Of a stretch of 64,000 nt of DNA, positions 61,019 through 64,000 are shown in pieces. The notes beneath the pieces were generated by a model. The model had not been told where the DNA came from and ran no database searches. It saw nothing but the letters and a program-made list of their open reading frames with translations. A program made the position numbers and the translations under genes. The stretch covers positions 310,001-374,000 of the forward strand of contig CAJQUW010001810.1 of the NCBI GenBank assembly GCA_907163375.1, read 5' to 3'. This DNA is from Prostheceraeus crozeri. Its lineage: Eukaryota; Platyhelminthes; Polycladida; Euryleptidae. Within the stretch, counting starts at the first letter, position 1; the number at the start of each line of letters is the position of its first letter.

Positions 61019-63433
61019 GACTGGATTTTAAATATGTGATGTGACATCACATCTCAGTTAACATAACTCATCCGCTGATTCCTTACGCAATCGAAGTTTT
61101 CTGCAATGATGCAATTAAATTTTTGACATGTGAAAATGATTTACCTTTGACTGTTTCATCATGAGCAATTTCTATAACGGTACAAATATCGATTGGTATC
61201 ATTCTAACATTTCTTTAACATGGATTTCTCATAACTTTAGCTTATTGAATAATGTTTATACATGTATACTTGTAACTAATATTTATACACTGTACGCGCG
61301 CATAATGATAATAGTCAGTGCACCGATCGGCCTATTTTACAATGCAATGTGTGGGACCCCTTACAAAACTTGCCGTGGGTTCCGTCGATCAGCGTTACGC
61401 ACTGCTTGAGAGATGGAGTATTCTATTGTTGAATCAATATTGATTGGTAATGATACTTTGAGTTATTCAGACACTTAATATTATTATGGCAAACAGCACA
61501 AAAATACAATATTTTCATTGTGCAAAATATCACACTACATTCTCAACAATTTACAAATTCAACAGAAATGTGCCATTGCATTTTATTAACATTCACCTTA
61601 TATGAAGCTAACTTAAAGACCCCCAACCGAGAGTTCAATCAGAATGATTGTATAGTTTCACTGTTTGATGATATTTAGAGTTTTAAACAATTTCCATATG
61701 ATTTCGTATGAAGTCTATTATCGGCAGATCTATCAAAGGTTGTGAAATTCTGTAAGTTTATGAGAATCTTCATTACTAAATTCGTTATGATGTTCTTATC
61801 GGATGGAAAATGCACTACTACATATACATGTAGTTGGTCAAATTGTAGTCAGCATCTTGAAAAGGGTTGTGGTGGTGCCAACATTTCAACTTATAGCAGC
61901 AATACCTGTTAATTGATCTAGAAATAAAAACTGTTGATATTAATTTGACTCTGATCCTCAGAGACCTCAAGATTCGCATCACTCTCATTAATAAGATGTG
62001 CTCAAGAAGCTAAGAACTTGACACTTCTTAATTTCCATTAATCATGTTATGGTCTAATGATCTAGATTCTAGAATATCATTTTTCACTCATTCATCTCTT
62101 TTATAGATTAAAAATTGAAATAGATTTCGTCGAGGATGAACTGAAGAAATCGCAAAATGATTTCCAAACAAAAATAGTGTTCATCATTCTGTAACAAATA
62201 TCAAACATCGCAAGGCAGAAATATAAAAATGCTTTGGGAGGCCAAATATTCAGTCATAATTTTGTAATGTATAAATGCATGTCATGTATAAAATGCTGTA
62301 AATAATCAACATTTAGCGTAATATTTGAAAGATAATTGTCGAAATATCACACTAATAGGATAGATTAGACTAAAAACGTCAGGAAATTAAATAATATGCA
62401 CAATCAAAAATACAAATAGTGACAGATCACAGTAATAAGATATGGTTTGTAAATTTTCGACATTAGGTCAACAATAAGTCATCAGGTTGGAAAGACAACA
62501 TCTTTCGGCGCTTTTACACAACGATTTCATCAAATATCGGCTTAAGAACGGTATGTTGGTATATGAAGTAGCAAATATTACCTTGATAAACTCTGTCTCG
62601 AAATTCGACTTAGGAAACAAATCCTGTGTCTGGATTAATGACGAACATAATGCTACTCCAAATAGACTGAGCTGTTTGCGATTATACCAATATCATTGCA
62701 GCAACAAAAAATTATCATCTTTAATGTGTTGTGTTGAAATACGTATATTAAGATAGCGCATCTTTCTATACAATTTATTTTTAGGATTCCATACAGAATT
62801 TAAGTGTCAAATACTTTCAAAGGAAGATATTAAAAGGAAAATCTGCTTTACCCTATGACGAATAGTCAACGTTGTTTGTGTTGTGTGTAACAATATCAGA
62901 AAGCAGCACAGGCAATTCTGTGAAAACATAGAAACATTATGAAGTTTCACACTCAATCAAGTAAAAGGAATCGATAAAGGGGTTATCGAGCAAAAGGGAT
63001 GAGCGTGCATGCCAATGCTCATGGGCATAGACATTACTTCGAGGGAGTGTGACTGCTTGTATTAATGACTATTTTTCAATCATCATAATGGGCGCAAACT
63101 TGGATATCTAGGTCTAAGTTAGGCATGCTACATGCCAGTAATAAAAAATCTAAGATTTCAAATTTCTTGACTGATCCCTACAATTTCAATAAACCGTTTT
63201 ACAGATGCATGTACGTCAGTTCCATACTTTGTTAAGCATTGTTTGAAGGATGAGCAATAGATTTTCATGCACAAAAACAGTAGGCTACTTATCAAAAGTT
63301 TGTAGGGGATACAAGGGGATTTGCGCGATACACAACTCGCAAAACGTGGGCTGAAACTTTTATGATGAAGCAAAAATTGCTGTGATCGATTTGAAATGAC
63401 ATTCTACAATGCTATTTTCTTTGCTTTATTAGA
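61019..63433. other. intergenic, no gene seen
   Basis: AT-rich non-coding DNA. Open frames at 61,161 and 62,487 are short and show nothing recognisable. Confidence 0.5.
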
Positions 63434-63650
63434 ATGCCTCGCAAATGCAGTGCTGCCAATTGTCGCAGAAATTATGAAACGGATGAAAAGAAAGTTGTTT
63501 TCGAATTTCCTCAGTGAAATAAAGAGAAGTTGAGGAAATGGCATGTGGTATTGTCAAATGTCACAATCGTCAGAGAATGGTATCACCTGTAATATTGGAA
63601 TTCGTTCATCGCATTGGCCAGTTGACGGAAAATTTGAGTCATACCATAGA
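63434..63650 (+). pseudogene. THAP-domain relic
   Basis: From the ATG the frame reads MPRKCSAANCRRNYETDEK then VVFEFPQ, with an in-frame TGA, then KEKLRKWHVVL. In a shifted frame follow ITCNIGIRSSHWPVDGKF. The order C-x4-C, F-x-FP, W and HWP is that of a THAP zinc-binding DNA-recognition domain, as found in host THAP proteins and P-element-type transposases. One stop and one frame change make it a relic. Nothing convincing follows up to 64,000. Confidence 0.55.
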
Positions 63651-64000
63651 AAATGACTCCTTTTGAGCCAACATCGAATTTATCGAGCTTTTCAGTCAAT
63701 TGCAGACGTGCTACTTCATCTAGCATGACGTTTCGTGCCTTGTCGGAACATCAATCACATATACAGGTTGAAAAATTTTGAATGTATAATGGAAAGCTTT
63801 CAAGTGACTATGAATTATTGTTCGTTTTGAAGCTGAACAACGCAAGTCCAATGGCACTTGCGCTACATATGACAATAGTCTGTTTCTTTTGTCTTTCAAT
63901 GATACATAGGCCTATCGACAGGTAGACACGTCTATTCAGGTAAATACTGATTTCACTGTCACAGCGTGGAGATTAAGTGCTGAAGTCACAATTCCACATT

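Noticed and set aside
1-64000. CRISPR array, rRNA genes or bacterial operons
   Set aside because: No regularly spaced short repeats with unique spacers, no rRNA-like stretch, and introns plus animal-type transposons argue for a eukaryotic chromosome.

Overview
The window looks like genomic DNA from an animal, most likely a marine or other aquatic invertebrate. It is AT-rich and mostly non-coding. It carries GT-AG introns, CCAAT/TATA promoters, microsatellites, LINE, hAT and Tc1/mariner-type (DDE_3) relics, and two large Polinton/Maverick (adintovirus-like) elements of different lineages. I cannot name the species. REGION 1 (1 to about 17,000) is most of one Polinton; its left end lies outside the window and its right end is not resolved. 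Visible parts, left to right, are the end of the packaging ATPase, an uncharacterised conserved gene, a Cys-rich small ORF, a chromodomain integrase, a basic pVI/pX-like protein, the double jelly-roll major capsid protein and an adenain-like protease. Three genes follow on the minus strand: a two-repeat TATA-binding-protein (TBP) homologue and two paralogues with a possible PC4-like fold. Then come two tandem penton-like proteins and a protein-primed family B DNA polymerase (minus strand, with two short 5' introns). To the right is an accessory zone: a 145-aa acidic ORF, a three-copy 205-bp tandem repeat, and a striking array of three minus-strand genes, each followed on its 3' side by the same 141-bp repeat. 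The visible genes look whole. REGION 2 (17,600 to 20,460) is a satellite-like array of seven units of about 297 bp separated by runs of 11 to 18 G, with two unit types in the order A-A-B-B-B-B-A, then a shorter GC-rich G-run array. REGION 3 (20,585 to 43,870) is mostly empty intergenic DNA. It holds one possible small membrane-protein gene with a CCAAT/TATA promoter, a LINE 3' fragment, a 1.2-kb hAT-type MITE, a 4-kb DDE_3 transposon with kilobase-scale inverted repeats and a RING-finger ORF, a 280-bp nested hairpin, and two perfect palindromes. REGION 4 (44,099 to 60,508) is a complete-length second Polinton of 16.4 kb with inverted repeats of about 0.6 kb starting AGTAATGGGC and near-identical 6-bp flanks (TGGGAG/AGGGAG). 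It landed in a hAT transposase relic whose two halves flank it. It is broken, with roughly ten breaks spread over its genes, so it is a fossil. It encodes a membrane protein, a coiled-coil protein, a penton-like protein, ATPase, polymerase, fibre-like protein, major capsid protein, two minor-capsid-like proteins, a phospholipase-A2/integrase fusion and a protease. GC-rich palindromic mini-repeats are scattered through it, several of them inside reading frames, where they encode a shared peptide (RTEGSRASP-like). REGION 5 (60,509 to 64,000) holds the rest of the hAT relic, empty DNA and a THAP-domain relic. The most notable observations are the TBP homologue of Polinton 1, the in-frame palindromic mini-repeats of Polinton 2, and the gene-plus-141-bp-repeat cassette array.
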